Shown one piece after another: positions 8,971 to 18,480 of a DNA stretch of 38,791 bases. Position 1 is the first letter of the stretch, and each line of letters opens with the position of its first letter. Position numbers and translations under genes: made by a program. The notes beneath the pieces are model-generated. The model was not told the DNA's origin. It did not search any database and saw nothing but the letters and a program-made list of their open reading frames with translations. Source of the stretch: Chara braunii (lineage: Eukaryota; Streptophyta; Charophyceae; Charales; Characeae); assembly GCA_003427395.1 (NCBI GenBank), contig BFEA01000077.1, positions 1,924,074-1,962,864 of the forward strand, given 5' to 3'.

Positions 8971-10349
8971 TCCTTGGCCCCTTGTCAGGACGGTGAAGTC
9001 GTGTCAGTTCGTCTGCGTTGCCATGTTTCTCGTGTTTCCGATGATGGATGTCAAAGTCCATGCTCTGCAGTATGGTGGCCCATCGCTCGATCATGCCCGA
9101 GTAATCCTTGGACTTCTTCAATGCCAACAGCGGTTCGTGGTCGGTTACCAGCGTGAATCTTCGGCCATACAAATATGCTCGGAAGTGACGGATCCCCCAC
9201 AAGGCTGCGTAGCATTCCCCCATCGGGGCCGCGTAGTTGCGCTTACAGGACGACACCGTTTTGGACGCGTATTCCACCACGTGTTCGAGGCCATCGGGTC
9301 CCACCTGGGCCAAGATTGTTGAAACCGCCTCCGGTTGCCAATCGGTGATGAGAACAAAGGGTTTTTCCGGGTCCGGCCTTATAAGGACCGGGGCCGAAAC
9401 CAGGGCCGCCTTGAGTTTTCCAAAAGCCCGATCGCACTGCGGGGTCAAGATCAACGACTGATCCTTCTTTAGCAGATTCGTGAGTGGTCCCGCGATCGCT
9501 GCAAACCCCTTGATGAACCTTCGATAGTACGATGCCAAACCCAAAAAGGCGCAGACTTGCGTTATAGATGTCGGCACCGGTGCGTCTCTCACACCTGTCA
9601 CTTTCTGGGGCTCCGGCTGAAACCCTTGGTTCGTAACGACGTGGCAGAGGAAGGAGATCTCCGTGAGGAAAAACTGGCACTTCTCAACCGCCACTTTGAA
9701 TCCTGTGTCCTTCAGTGCGTGCAGTGTCCACTCAATGTGTTGCACATGTCCCTCATAAGAAGTAGAAAAGACAAGGATGTCATCCATATATAAAATCACA
9801 CAGTAGTTGATTATGCTCTGCGCCAGCCGCGTTTTTCGCACGAAGTTTTGGAAAACCATATTCATCTCGTGTTGAAACGTGGCTGGGGCGTTGCAAATCC
9901 CCATCGGGCATCTAACCCATGGCCAAGTTCCTTCGAAAAGAATGAACGCCGTTTTCGGGCGGTCCTCTTTTCAAACCAAAAGATGGTGGAATCCATGTCG
10001 AATATCAAATTTACTAAAGAATCGAGCACCACCGATAGCATCCAACAACTCATCAATCCGGGGAAGAGGATACACATCCTTAATCGTGATATCATTCAAC
10101 TTTCGGTAATCGATGAAAATGCGAATCCCTCCTACTTTTTTCGGCACAATCACAACTGGAAACGACCACGGTTCGATAGCGGGTTCGATCCAGCCATTTG
10201 CTTCGAACTCCTTAATCCTTTTGAATGCGGATGCTCTTTGCACCAGCAAAGTAGGTAGTTAATAATAAGAAAACAGCAAGATAAGATTAACACATCATTG
10301 ATTCTAATAGAAAATAGACAAGAATCTTTTTTTTTTCTATTTCTATACC

Positions 10350-10438
10350 ATAGACTCTATTATTCTAGAAAAACAAGAAAAATCATTCTCAAANATAGAC
10401 TCTATTATTCTAGAAAAACAAGAAAAATCATTCTCAAA
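10350..10438. repeat. 44-bp exact duplication around a single N
   Basis: 10350-10393 and 10395-10438 are identical, separated by one undetermined base. This is the pattern left when two contig ends that overlap are joined without merging. A genuine tandem duplication in the plastid spacer is less likely. Confidence 0.85.
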
Positions 10439-10596
10439 TAATCAAATCAATACAAATAGAAAAAGAATTTCTCTTTTGTATTGATTGATTCCTATTTTGA
10501 TTCTTCTTTTTTATATGTATGTCTTGAAAAAATAGAGTTTTATTTGTATTTTCACATAATCAAGAATTGAGGCATTCTTTTTTTCTAATGAAAATA

Positions 10597-10788
10597 TTAT
10601 CGAAATTTAACTGATGCTTGTCAAACGAATGCAAGTAAAAGAAAGAAAACAGGTATAACAGGCATCACATCTACAAGTGGATCAAAAATTGCATAGGCTT
10701 CTGGCAATTTAGCTAAAAATATATTATTAGATAATTCTATGCTTATTAAAGTACTTAAATGAGAATAAAAAATCATATATAACAACAT
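10597..10788 (-). pseudogene. psbK: psbK pseudogene (photosystem II subunit K) of plastid origin
   Basis: A 63-codon frame from ATG 10788 to TAA 10597 contains the hallmark psbK core: [20 protein letters not shown], then [12 protein letters not shown]. The next codon, normally Trp in the FVWQA motif, is TGA (10621-10623). It is followed by QASVKFR and the stop, so the gene is full length with one nonsense change (TGG to TGA). PsbK is a one-helix thylakoid protein of the photosystem II core. Here it lies inside a nuclear retrotransposon, so it is not expected to function. Its length matches plant and charophyte psbK. The residues LAKLPEAYA and [15 protein letters not shown] are diagnostic. It might instead be recent plastid contamination in the assembly, but the nonsense codon argues for an established nuclear copy. 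Confidence 0.92.
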
Positions 10789-11552
10789 ATGGATTCTCCA
10801 CCTTGGCGGACGATCCCCCGTAAGGATCGCATACTCGATTACAGTAAATAACCCAATATCACTGTCATTCACACTCAATACCTCAGCATAGCCATGCAAC
10901 ACATCAATCAGGGATCTTCGGGTGTCTTGGGGGACATGACTGGGGATAATGATTATTGCATCTTTCGCGATATTCAGGGGTGCTTCAATCCAATCTATCT
11001 TTCGTGATCGCCTGTCGTGCACGCTGGAAAACATCGAACTACTAGTTCGGACCGAGAAGACGGTAGCAATCATTTGTGATGAAGCCGGACTGATCATCTC
11101 GGTCTCTTTAACTTCGGCGTCGGTTTCAAAATCAACGACATTTCTGGCTATCTAAACTCCTGTTAGTTCTGTTAATTCCTACATGAGATCCGGAACATCT
11201 GTTATCGGAGTTTTTGCCTTGTCCTTGATCAAAGCGATCATGGCTCCTTGCATGAGTAGCGATCTAGGGGGAGAGACAGATAGATCCAGGTAGTGATTCA
11301 CTTGCTGATACCTAGCCCGGAGTGAAAGCGTGCTCTCGTATAACGTGCGAGGGGGTTCCAAAATGTCAGCCATGTCGGAAATTTGCAAGATCGGTTCTCC
11401 CAAGAATGTTGTAGGAGGAGTCCGTCTCTCTGTGGTTGAGGAACGGCTGGGCTCACTGTTTTTCGAGCCTAAATCGAATGTTCGAGTAGTTGTGGGGGGA
11501 TCATCCAAAATTCTCCTTTCGCCTCGCAATCGAACATTTCGACTAACTGCTT

Positions 11553-12449
11553 TCATTCTTTCTCGCCGGGCATATTGTTCAGTTCTTCCTCATAATCATA
11601 TTCGTGGAACTCGCCTTCCCACGCAGGGGGCTGTTCGTCATCAGGGTTCGGGAGAGACTCTTTCAGGTTCTGAATCATTCCTATCCGGTCGATACTGGGA
11701 TATCTCCCTAGTGATCGAGTAAAGATTCGGAGGGGAAGTGTCTGAGGTTTCCCTCCTATGTGGGTGAGAACCAGTTCAAGTTGTTTGGAATCAAAATGGA
11801 TTCGTGCGCCCACCGCCATCGCCCAGTGCAGTCCTAACAGTATCGAATAAGAATGCACGTCAATGAGCGACGCGTTAACCAACACATGCACTCGGCCCGC
11901 CTTGATCGCAACTTTCTCGATGATTCCTATGATGTTCATGGCCTTTTCATCGGCTGAGACATAGTTATCCTTCCCTGGTAGAGGAAGGATGGAATTGAGT
12001 CGTCCAGTCTTTCGGACGGTGTTCAGAGAGACAGGTACTGCTGATGATCCAGTGTCAATCAGCACATCAAATGGTTTGCCCCAGACTTCACAGTCACATT
12101 TCGCACTTTTCCATAGGACTGACCGTACACGCACAAAGTGATCTTTCTCTGCGTAGGAGATGGCGGCGATTCTTGCCGTTTCTGGTGCATTCAACTCGAC
12201 TGTTGGAGGAGGATTAGCCTCGCTCTCATCTTCCTGCTTTTTCTTCAGCATACGCTGATCGCGCTGATAGGTAAAGCGCTTATGATTCTTCTGCATTGCT
12301 GCAAAAGTCTGTCGTTTGCAGCTTCGGATATAGTCAATAGGTGTCTTACAAGGATCGACACTCGAATATCCAACTGTTTGAGTGTCTGTAGGAGATCGAT
12401 TTCTCTTGTTTGAAACTGGGGTCCTGGTTCCGATGTACGTTCGACCCAA
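11553..12449 (-). CDS. aspartic protease portion of pol
   Basis: The frame is -1 relative to gag and opens upstream of 12449 without an ATG, so expression would need frameshifting or a fused gag-pol ancestor. The catalytic motif is DVLIDTGSSAVPVS. The second half has YSILLGLHWAMAVGARIHFD, matching the retropepsin ILLG-D-W region. A Lys/Arg-rich N-terminal stretch ending MLKKKQEDE leads into the protease. The tail is acidic (YDYEEELNNMPGEKE) and its TGA stop overlaps the ATG of the RT frame (ATGA, 11556-11553). The domain matures Gag and Pol polyproteins in virus-like particles. This segment has no internal stop. The overlap with gag (12245-12449) is in two frames, and which frame is real there is uncertain. 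Confidence 0.85.
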   Translation of the reverse strand: MGRTYIGTRTPVSNKRNRSPTDTQTVGYSSVDPCKTPIDYIRSCKRQTFAAMQKNHKRFTYQRDQRMLKKKQEDESEANPPPTVELNAPETARIAAISYAEKDHFVRVRSVLWKSAKCDCEVWGKPFDVLIDTGSSAVPVSLNTVRKTGRLNSILPLPGKDNYVSADEKAMNIIGIIEKVAIKAGRVHVLVNASLIDVHSYSILLGLHWAMAVGARIHFDSKQLELVLTHIGGKPQTLPLRIFTRSLGRYPSIDRIGMIQNLKESLPNPDDEQPPAWEGEFHEYDYEEELNNMPGEKE

Positions 12450-13776
12450 TCGAGTTCTTCCTTGGCGGGTCGGATTGCTCCGATCAGTCCTGCTAGCTGG
12501 AGGTACTCGGTTGGATCGACAATGTCTGCAGCCTCGGAAGAGGATCCTGACGTGGATGCGCTCGGATCGGTCGGGGAGGATTGATCGACGATGAAGGGGG
12601 AAACTTCCCTTGCATGCTCTAATACTGCGGCCACCCGACCTTGGTTTAAGGCTACGGGCGCGGCCGCAAGAGGCGGCTGATTACGTTTCGGCTGGGGGCA
12701 TTCTCGTGCGAAGTGCCCCGGCTGTTTGCAGTTATAACATTCGATCCTTCCCGCTGGGTTAGCCACCTGAAGGGGAGCGGCAGGATGGGCTGGTCCTCCC
12801 GCGGGAGGAGCAGTAAGCAAAGGGTACTGAGGGGGAACGGGGCGAGAAGAACTGGGATTAGCCTTTACGAGTTTGGTCATAATTTGTTCCAGTCGATCCA
12901 TATGGGAAGTCTGCATCTGCAACAGGTTATTCATCTACTCGGACTGTTTAGTCGTAGCGGTATGGATCATCTGGGCTAGGTGCAGATTGGTGATGGGAAC
13001 TGATGCGGCTTCTTGGGCCATGACTATATTCACAGGTACTACCTTCGGAGGGAGAGGCGGTATCGAGAGGGGTAGGAAGTGATACGGGGAAGTGATACGG
13101 GGAAGTGATACGGGGAAGGATCTGGGACGGGGCCGTCTTGTTAATCATGATCGGGACGAGGGTAAAATCGTCCTACTGCTCTGAGCCAGGATTGTCTCTT
13201 GGCCGCCACGTCTTGGATCGTATTCGAAATATCTTTTTCTCCCTGAATGATATACTTACGCGTGTCCAACAGATCCAGCTCGAGGGCCTTGGCGATGATA
13301 ACCGACAGTTGATTGGTCTTGGGAGGGACCTTTTTCTGCAGTTTCGCCTTCAACACGGGATTGCGGAGGTGATCGATAAACAAATCCCGAGCCGCGTTCT
13401 CTTCCCGTCCCAATTTGTCCAAGGCGGTCTGAAAACGATCCACGAAGTCGGGTAGTAATTCCCCTGGTTCCTGCAGACGGGTTTTCAGGACGAACCAGGC
13501 AGCGTCTTCACTGACCGCATCAAATCGCGCTAGGAACGCTCTCTTGAAAGTATCCCAATCTACCCATCGGTCCCTTCTAAACCAATCATGTGTAGTGTTG
13601 CGGAGCAACAGGGTAATGACGCGGGGAAAATCCTCAACGTCGTATCCCTGTGCTTGCACGACTTCAAGCCATGCCTCTCGATGAGTATAGTTAGGATAAA
13701 AAGGAAAGGTAGCGGGCATGCTTACCATCAGGTCCATCACCCGGGGAGGCGCTCCATTAGCATCAGCCATGGGCAT
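12245..13776 (-). pseudogene. gag (capsid and nucleocapsid), frameshifted
   Basis: The first frame, from ATG 13776 to TAA 13141, encodes a retrotransposon Gag capsid domain: LLLRNTTHDWFRRD, WVDWDTFKRAFLARFD and LPDFVDRFQTALDKLG. The second frame (12934-12245, coding-like from about 13075) carries the CCHC zinc knuckle CYNCKQPGHFARECPQP and flanking Pro-rich sequence. Between them, a 13-bp unit is present three times (13079-13117). Removing two units (26 bp) brings the two frames into register, so the expansion explains the shift. Further stops are TAA at 13141 and TAG at 12935-12937. Gag forms the virus-like particle and packages element RNA. The start at 13776 was chosen because it is the first ATG after the PBS in the capsid frame; a second ATG follows two codons later. 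Confidence 0.85.
13079..13117. repeat. 13-bp tandem repeat x3 in gag
   Basis: Three perfect copies of GTGATACGGGGAA (plus-strand reading). Because 13 is not a multiple of 3, each added copy shifts the reading frame. Two extra copies break gag. Confidence 0.95.
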
Positions 13777-13897
13777 TTCTGTTCGGGCCTCCGCAGACCT
13801 TTGGCGAGTGACGGGAGGACTGAGGCAATTGGGTTGTTTAGCTGATCTCCCTCTCGCCAGCTCGTCTCACTAACGTTAGAACGAACCGACACGTGTC

Positions 13898-13910
13898 GGC
13901 TCCGATACCA
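13898..13910 (-). promoter_or_regulatory. primer-binding site for initiator Met tRNA
   Basis: The minus strand reads TGGTATCGGAGCC immediately inside the right LTR. The plant initiator Met tRNA 3' end predicts TGGTATCAGAGCC, so 12 of 13 bases match. It marks the right LTR as the 5' LTR and primes minus-strand cDNA synthesis. Confidence 0.88.
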
Positions 13911-16500
13911 ACCTCACGCCCTGCGTTTTTCGTTCGGAGTGGTAAAGGTGCGGAAGGGAGGCCCCGAAAAACAGCAAGATGGGGTGTGCCAAGGATTTTT
14001 GGGAAATTGAGTGTGAGGACACAGACAAAACTGAAATCCCCCGGGTTGGTCTGATGAAGTGAGCAATTTGGCGGGTTTCGGTGCGCGCGGAATTTGCGAC
14101 GCGGGGAAGTTTTGAATTCAATCTAAAAAGTATTGTCGGACTTCCCATCGAGCCACGACTCGTCGTTTGGAGTGGAAGGGAGCGGGCACGTGTTTAGTAT
14201 CCCGTTTTCGCACTATCTCCCGACGCCGCACGCTACACAATTTTGTATCCGCCGTGGACGGTCTCAATCGCGTGGCCCTTTCCTTGTACTCGTCCTCGTT
14301 CCGCGTTCGGTAGTGGAACCCCTTCGATTGGTAGTGATCGAGATATTGGCAATCACTACACAAAGTGTTAGGCCAATGGGGTGCCACTGCCGACCACGGG
14401 ATGACGCTCAACTCGTTAAAGGGTAGTAGCAGTGAGTTTGGCGGAAAGTGCGTATCCACAATGACAAACTCAGCGCCTACGAACCCAGAACACCGATTTT
14501 CAGGAGGGAAATAGTACTGCCCACCGATCTTTGCGACGGCTTCTCGTATGTTCCACTCACAGATTCGCGTTCGGTCCTTGTTATACGGGAAGGGGCGAAG
14601 AGGGGTTACGGGAGGTTGGCGCCTAGTCGGATTGAGCCCGTTAGTCCACATGGCAAACAATTAGGAATATCTTAACGGTTCATCGCGTGCATGCAATCCC
14701 ATCAATCCAATCGGAAAGGCGAGACACGAGAAACAGAGGGTTCTGAGAAAGAGAAAGGAAAGTTCATGTGTGGCGAGACACGACCATTATTTTTGTACTT
14801 GGATCATGCATCGCATACTCGCAACCTTCCTTCGAAAATCACAAATCAAAGCATTCCTGCATTTCCAAATCCCAACAACATTGCCCCTGCTATCGACTCG
14901 CCCTAATCAAGGTGGGTTTCGTACCCGTGCATTCTAGTTTCCCATCCATACATTCACCGTGGAAGGTGCAAAAATGACAATTATGCAATTTCCCAACAGG
15001 GTGGTGTTAAGGGAAGAATCTTTAGCGGTCGATACACGCGCATCCACCATTCACAAGACAAAATGCACTAGTTCGGGGGACTACCCAGGAAACTAATGGA
15101 AGAGTTCCGGAGAAAGCCAATCCAACACAGTCATCACACTCATTCCATCACACGATAACTTTTTGACTTATTACGCAAAATCATCCATACAAGGAAGAAG
15201 GAGAAGGAGAACTGTGACAGAAACAAACAGGAGTATCCAGATCAGAGGGAAGAGTTATACTGAGATGGAGAGAGAAAAAAAAAGTTCGGCTTTACCGCCA
15301 CAAGGTCACACCAAAGAAGAGATTCATAACCAAGAGGGCGTACTCGCCATTGAATTCCAGCACGGCCCCCGGCCAGTCATACACTCAACTCAGATTACTC
15401 GTTCACATTCTGACGCCAACGATCCCAGCCGTCACGCATCATCCTCCACCACTGCGAGCGTCACCCCGCCAACTTAGTCTTGACGTGGCTTGCCCGGATC
15501 CCACAGTCCGTCGTGGCAATCTAGCGCACCACCTGCTAGTCTACAGTCGGCTAGTCAGGACTTTCCGACTCGCATCGTACACATCACCTAGCCACTACTT
15601 CCCAGAAGCTGGCCGATGAGTTGAGAGAGGGTTTTGCGGGGGTGTCGGCGGAATTTATAGTAGCGAGAAGGGAGAGAGATGCGGAGAAGGGTGAAGGGTG
15701 AGGCAAAGGAGGGCATAGGAGAGTTTGCAAGTAGCCGCCCATCGAAAGTCATGTTGATCCTCCTAACTCGACCTTAGCCAATCAGAATCGTCGTGTAGTA
15801 CGAACTTACACGACGCTTCTCCTTGGTTAGATGGGGAGGGAGGATCGATTGGGTTTTCGAGCACGGATTTTTATAGCGGGAAGAAGAGGAGCGCGAAGGA
15901 TAGCACGAAACGGGTCTAAGATTCAGATGATCAAGAAGAAGAAAGAAAAAAGGCGCGCGCGGAGAAAGGGGAGGGAAAAGCAGTTACGGGGGGCGGGTGC
16001 GAGAAAGCGTATGCGCACGAAGAAGGATGGTGAGAGGAACGCAAGGGAGGACGGAGAAGGGAGCTTGCTCGCATGGCGCCGGTCGGCAAGAGGGAAATGG
16101 GCACCAAAACAGTTGCAGTTTTTCCCAATCCTATGCTAATTCAAAAATTGAAAATACCGCATCCGCGCGTAAAACAGGCGCGTCGATCCATATTCGTACA
16201 AGAATTTCCCTGAGTCTTCAAGGTCGAGGCCGAGAACATTCGCGCGCGGAAGGTCACGCGGTATTCCGATAATTCCGAGATTTCTAACTGCCGAGCCAAA
16301 TTCTAAGTGCGCTCACTAAGGCGCGCGAAATTCCCATGCATTTTCAGTTAAACAAAAGAAAGAAAGGAGCTGACAGATTTCCGCAAGGTACCTTGAATCG
16401 AACATGGACAGCAAGGGGAGGGGAGGGGGGGGGTCTCGGGGTCGAACTGTACACATCTGGGTCCGGAAGATGGCGCGGGTCCGGAAACTAGTATGTCACA
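13909..16500 (-). repeat. 5' LTR of the gypsy element
   Basis: Partner of 2314-4954, about 2.59 kb, beginning TGTGACATAC on the minus strand. It carries the same candidate TATA boxes (15653-15659 and 15868-15875) and hairpin (15789-15815). It lacks short segments present in the other LTR: about 27 bp near 16460 and a block near 16185. The PBS follows directly at the 13909 side. Confidence 0.93.
14118..14651 (-). CDS. 177-codon ORF inside the 5' LTR, function unknown
   Basis: Same length and position as the frame in the other LTR (2526-3059), from ATG 14651. It is open despite about 5% nucleotide divergence between LTRs in this part. If transcribed from the LTR promoter it would be upstream of gag and could act as a leader ORF. 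No domain is recognised, and most differences between the copies change amino acids. Confidence 0.3.
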   Translation of the reverse strand: MWTNGLNPTRRQPPVTPLRPFPYNKDRTRICEWNIREAVAKIGGQYYFPPENRCSGFVGAEFVIVDTHFPPNSLLLPFNELSVIPWSAVAPHWPNTLCSDCQYLDHYQSKGFHYRTRNEDEYKERATRLRPSTADTKLCSVRRREIVRKRDTKHVPAPFHSKRRVVARWEVRQYFLD

Positions 16501-17721
16501 CCATAGCGCTGCTGGGGCAAGGCGGGTAATTTGCTCGAGGGCCAAGGGCTGCCAGAGGGAGGAAGTGTGTAGGACTCAAAGCTTCACCCATTGCAGGCTG
16601 AGTGTCTGCACCTGTGTAGCAGGCTCAAGGATGCCCAGTCCTCCCCTTGTTTTAGGTTGTATGATGGAGTCCCATACCACATTGCTAATAGCATGCGCAT
16701 TGTCCTTGTCTCCTCTCCAGAGGAAGGCAACAATTTTCCTCTTCAAGTTTTTCAGTGCATCTTTGCTCAATGGACAGTGACCACAAAAAATCGACTTGTA
16801 CCATAACGAGGCCAACACAGTGCCTATGTTGTTTATTACTAAAGCCCGTCCTATTAGCGAGGTGTGCTTGTGTTTCAAGTTGGTAAGTTTGTCTATGGCT
16901 GCAGCGCTTAGCCACTTGTCGTTTTCCACCGGACGACCTATCGCTGTCACGAAATGTATCGAGGTAGAATGTGTGATCTTCATTGCAAGAGGAGCACTCG
17001 ATGGGCTAGGGTGGCCCAAAGTTTGACCAACCCCAAGGAAACTCCGAATACTTGCAACTGAACATCGTGCAGACAGACTTTGGGTGCTAAGATTCAAAGT
17101 CAAAAGGGAAACAACCCAGATCGTGCCGTAAGGTCCTAAAGCAATCACTCTTTATTCCAAGGACTGTCATTGGGGCCTTCGGAGGCAGCCATGTGATGTG
17201 CGGTGCCTTCGGAGGGCAACCCCTTTGGTGGTTGAGCCACCACCCAAGTGTCTTGTGACCCCAATAAAAAAGCCATGTCCAAGAGGCGGCAGAAGCGGCC
17301 CATGAGCCGTTGAATCTCCTCCATAGAAGCAGCCCATGAGTCGTTGAATCTTCTCCATATTGGGTGCTGGATTCCACCATTACTATAAGGTTGTCTCTGA
17401 ACAATGAGCATACTGGGATGGTCTCCTCAGGGATCCTTGTGATCTGGATTTTTTAAAGGCTTTGCATTTTGTTGCAGGTTTGCAGTCAGCGCCTCCATTA
17501 TGATGTTAGAAGGAATGGGGCGATTGGGTCACCTTACTTGCCTCTTGTGATAGTGTACCGTTCACTTGCACCCGAGTAGTGCCGTTTCGATGCAAGATCT
17601 GTACCCATCTCCAAAAGTGTGGCCCAAAGTTCATCCTTTCCAAACATTTGTCCAGGAACTCCCAATCCACATGGTCATATGCCAGATGAAGGCCGCTTCC
17701 TCGAGCACGACACACCCTCAT
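16501..17721 (-). pseudogene. LINE (L1-like) fragment: RT palm and thumb, rearranged
   Basis: On the minus strand 17721-17506 encodes an RT segment with LAYDHVDWEFLDKCLERMNF, GPHFWRWVQIL and TTRVQVNGTLSQEASKV. In a shifted frame it continues to PFLLTSIMEALTANLQ at about 17430. The thumb and post-RT part is at about 17060-16501: LIGRALVINNIGTVLASLWY, KIVAFLWRGDKDNAHAISNV and VWDSIIQPKTRGGLGILEPA, then an in-frame stop. It runs up to the gypsy LTR. The region between (about 17090-17430) shows no catalytic FADD motif and holds a 27-bp imperfect repeat, so sequence was replaced or lost. L1-type elements encode endonuclease and RT for target-primed insertion. This copy is dead. Confidence 0.85.
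17299..17358. repeat. 27-bp imperfect tandem repeat
   Basis: CCCATGAGCCGTTGAATC and the following CTCCATA (17299-17325) recur at 17332-17358 with two or three changes, period 33. It lies in the disrupted middle of the LINE fragment. Confidence 0.8.
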
Positions 17722-17789
17722 CTTGGCTGCACCAGACCCGAAAGATAGCTTGTATACTTTCCTTATTTCTCTCTTATTTCTTGACTAAT

Positions 17790-17875
17790 ACAATGCACCC
17801 TAACAATGAAAGGGTACAAGTGATCTTTCCGGTCGCATGTGGCCAAAATGAGGATGTGTTGTTTTAGGGGAAGTG
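17790..17875. mobile_element. degraded MITE copy
   Basis: Shares TGCACCCTAA.AATGAA at the left and GCCAAAATGAGGATG.GTTG at the right with the intact 109-bp element at 21606-21714, in the same orientation. The outermost terminal bases are lost. Confidence 0.65.
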
Positions 17876-18048
17876 CTCCTTCTGTGTGCATCCCCTCCCC
17901 TCCGCGACCCACATTCAATTTGAAAAAAAAAAAAAGTTGAAAAAGCACCATTTTTCATGCCAGAAAGTGCGCTGTATGTGCGCATACAATGCCCACCCCG
18001 CAGTAGTACACTATGCACAGGCACGTACGCCGCGTGCATAACGTACAT

Positions 18049-18480
18049 AGAGACACCCAGCTCACGGTAGCATACAAGATGCTAGGTAAAGCCCTCGCCA
18101 ACTGGCTGGTCTCTGTCTTGGACGACATCATTCACCCTTAACAGACAGGTTTTGTTAAAGGAAGAAGAATCCAGTACAATATCCCACTAGTAAATGAGCT
18201 GCTAAAACTACCTCGGCAGTTTAAGCACAGTGCGGACTTCGTGTTCATCGGCTTCGAAAAGGCATACAACCATATGGACTAGCTATTTCTTGATAGCTGT
18301 TTGGAAATCATGAACTTTGCCACCACGAGAGTGCAGGTAAACGGCATGCTGGCACCAGAGATACAGCTGTAGTGGTCAGCCCGGCAAGGGGACCCTCTGA
18401 CGCCCTTCGTGTTAATTATATTAATGGAGGCGCTGGCGGTAATCTCTACAGATCTCCTCCATCCTCGAGGAAGCGATCCC
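18049..18480 (+). pseudogene. LINE RT fragment on the plus strand
   Basis: The frame through 18070 gives AYKMLGKALANWLVSVLDDI, then a stop, then QTGFVKGRRIQYNIPLVNEL, then FEKAYNHMD, a second stop, LFLDSCLEIMNF and TTRVQVNGMLAPEIQL. After a third stop it reads WSARQGDPLTPFVLIILMEA. These are the standard L1-type RT blocks. The protein is close to the minus-strand copy at 17430-17721 (LERMNF versus LEIMNF, TTRVQVNG in both), but about 15 residues after MNF are deleted. Three in-frame stops are present (near 18139, 18277 and 18370). It is a 5'-truncated, decayed retrocopy inverted relative to its neighbour. Confidence 0.88.

Larger units (their letters stand above)
10250..10795 (-). other. nuclear plastid DNA insertion (psbK and 3' spacer)
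   Basis: About 540 bp of very AT-rich sequence sits inside the RT coding region and carries psbK plus roughly 340 bp of its downstream spacer. It is on the same strand as pol. On both sides the gypsy coding sequence resumes almost at once ([10 protein letters not shown] before, LPTLLVQRASAFKRIKEF after), so little retroelement sequence was lost. Boundaries are judged from the change in base composition and coding, give or take about 10 bp. The spacer contains one undetermined base (10394) inside an exact 44-bp duplication. psbI is not reached. Confidence 0.85.
8888..11556 (-). pseudogene. RT and RNase H portion of pol, interrupted by plastid DNA
   Basis: Begins at ATG 11556, overlapping the protease stop as ATGA. 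The first part is a linker. It then contains [14 protein letters not shown], matching the usual region before RT, and is cut by plastid sequence at about 10250-10795. RT resumes with EPWSFPVVIVPKK, IFIDYRKLND, FSKFDIRHGFHHLLV, MGICNAPATFQ and the catalytic ILYMDDILVFS. The connection FLGLASYYRRFIKGF follows. RNase H has VLITDWQPEA, the GECYAALWGIRHFRAYLYG helix and FTLVTDHEPLLAL. Stops lie at 11179-11181, 11152-11154 and 9971-9973. The frame closes at 8888, overlapping the integrase frame by about 80 nt. The protein would copy element RNA into DNA in virus-like particles. This copy cannot encode an active enzyme. Confidence 0.9.
2314..16500 (-). mobile_element. Ty3/gypsy LTR retrotransposon, 14.2 kb, decayed
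   Basis: Two direct LTRs (2314-4954 and 13909-16500) flank gag, protease, RT, RNase H and integrase domains, all on the minus strand. The order PR-RT-RH-IN places it in the Ty3/gypsy group. A 13-nt primer-binding site adjoins the right LTR, making that the 5' LTR. Beyond the usual content it has a PHD-type finger before the integrase and at least one extra ORF after it. It is not intact: there are multiple in-frame stops, a short repeat expansion in gag and a plastid DNA insertion in pol. No matching target-site duplication is visible: bases left of 2314 are GACGCG and bases right of 16500 are CCATA. The LTRs lack an obvious CA end opposite the TG start. Confidence 0.95.
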
